5,465 nucleotides of DNA, taken from the NCBI GenBank assembly GCA_030621945.1, contig JAUXGS010000079.1:1-5465 (forward strand). The letters are read 5' to 3'. This stretch comes from Methanosarcinales archaeon (GTDB lineage Archaea > Halobacteriota > Syntropharchaeia > Alkanophagales > Methanospirareceae). The translations under genes were made by a program, and so were the position numbers. The number at the start of each line of letters is the position of its first letter. Positions within the stretch are counted from its first letter, which is position 1. Positions 5,082 to 5,465 of the stretch are shown in pieces. A model generated the notes under the pieces. The model was not told where the DNA came from. It worked only from the letters and a program-made list of their open reading frames with translations, and made no database searches.

Positions 5082-5465
5082 ATGGATGAGATAAAAAAGG
5101 GTGATCTTTTCTCTATCGCCGGCTTGGAAAACGTGCGAATAAGCATAGGGGAGATAGTAGAGGAAGAGAAAGAATGGGAGCCGATGGGACCCCATCCAAT
5201 GCCGCGTATCGCTACGCTTCGAGACTGGGACTTCAAGCTGTTGAACCGCTACAAGCCGTTCTATGCACCGATATGCGACATGTGTTGCCTCTGCACGTAC
5301 GGTAAATGTGACCACACGGGGAATAAGAAAGGTGCGTGTGGGATAAGAATGGACGCACAGCAGGCACGAATGGTTCTTCTTGCTTGTTTAGTGGGTTGTA
5401 GTGCGCATTGTGGCCATGGCCGTCATCTGTTGCACGACATGATAAATAAATTCGGCCGGGACGTA
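5082..5465 (+). CDS. cdhA: Acetyl-CoA decarbonylase/synthase alpha subunit (CO dehydrogenase), 5' end only
   Basis: The first 128 residues of a protein usually near 800 long; the rest lies beyond the right edge. CdhA is the CO dehydrogenase catalytic subunit of the archaeal ACDS complex, which interconverts CO2 and CO during acetyl-CoA synthesis or cleavage. The cysteine cluster region [23 protein letters not shown] contains Cys68, Cys71, Cys76 and Cys86 in a CX2CX4CX9C pattern, the [4Fe-4S] B-cluster motif. Cys65 and Cys69 lie in the same segment, where ligands of the intersubunit D-cluster are expected. Downstream, [20 protein letters not shown] (99-118) is the conserved His-rich region of CO dehydrogenases. 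The start is ATG 5082, with AGGT five bases upstream and an N-terminus of normal archaeal form. The nickel C-cluster ligands and the extra ferredoxin-like domain are not in the window. The divergent orientation means it heads its own transcript, probably with cdhB and others following. Confidence 0.95.
   Translation, partial: MDEIKKGDLFSIAGLENVRISIGEIVEEEKEWEPMGPHPMPRIATLRDWDFKLLNRYKPFYAPICDMCCLCTYGKCDHTGNKKGACGIRMDAQQARMVLLACLVGCSAHCGHGRHLLHDMINKFGRDV

Noticed and set aside
4976..5315. Two minus-strand frames overlapping the start of cdhA
   Set aside because: They are antisense to the clear cdhA coding sequence, with low-complexity Phe/Ser/Tyr-rich translations.

Overview
The window looks like chromosomal DNA of a euryarchaeon from the methanogen / anaerobic-methane-oxidiser lineage. 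Two genes point this way: cofD (coenzyme F420 biosynthesis) and the start of cdhA (alpha subunit of the archaeal acetyl-CoA decarbonylase/synthase). The AT-rich TATA-like elements and GGTG/GAGG-type ribosome binding sites upstream of starts are also archaeal in style. The wording of the CdhA N-terminus reminds me of ANME-1 / Methanophagales-type archaea, but this is recall without a search.

Layout, left to right. Positions 1-553 (minus strand) hold an AT-rich two-gene cassette: a small cytosolic PepSY-like protein followed four bases later by a PIN-domain nuclease that runs off the left edge. It has the layout of a toxin-antitoxin pair, though the small partner is not a classic antitoxin. Positions 659-880 (minus) hold a 73-codon open frame that reads like the C-terminal end of a protein with no clear start, perhaps a gene remnant. 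At 925-951 an A/T-only hairpin and T-run form the likely terminator of the next gene. Positions 955-2790 (minus) encode a large exported transglutaminase-like protein with a degenerate beta-rich repeat region before the catalytic domain. Positions 2860-3774 (minus) are cofD. Positions 3895-4308 (minus) encode a membrane-anchored chagasin-type (I42) cysteine protease inhibitor. Positions 4424-4900 (minus) encode an unrecognised membrane protein with about four transmembrane segments. From 5082 to the right edge (plus) is the 5' end of cdhA, divergent from the rest.

The minus-strand genes share an orientation, but each gap (about 70-120 bases) carries its own promoter-like element, so they are better read as separately transcribed units than as one operon. 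CofD and CdhA both belong to C1 metabolism but are divergent and not adjacent. The exported papain-fold transglutaminase-like protein and the inhibitor of papain-fold proteases are within 1.1 kb of each other with cofD between them; a functional link is speculative. The PIN/PepSY-like cassette is the best candidate here for something little described. No RNA gene, CRISPR array or insertion sequence was recognised.
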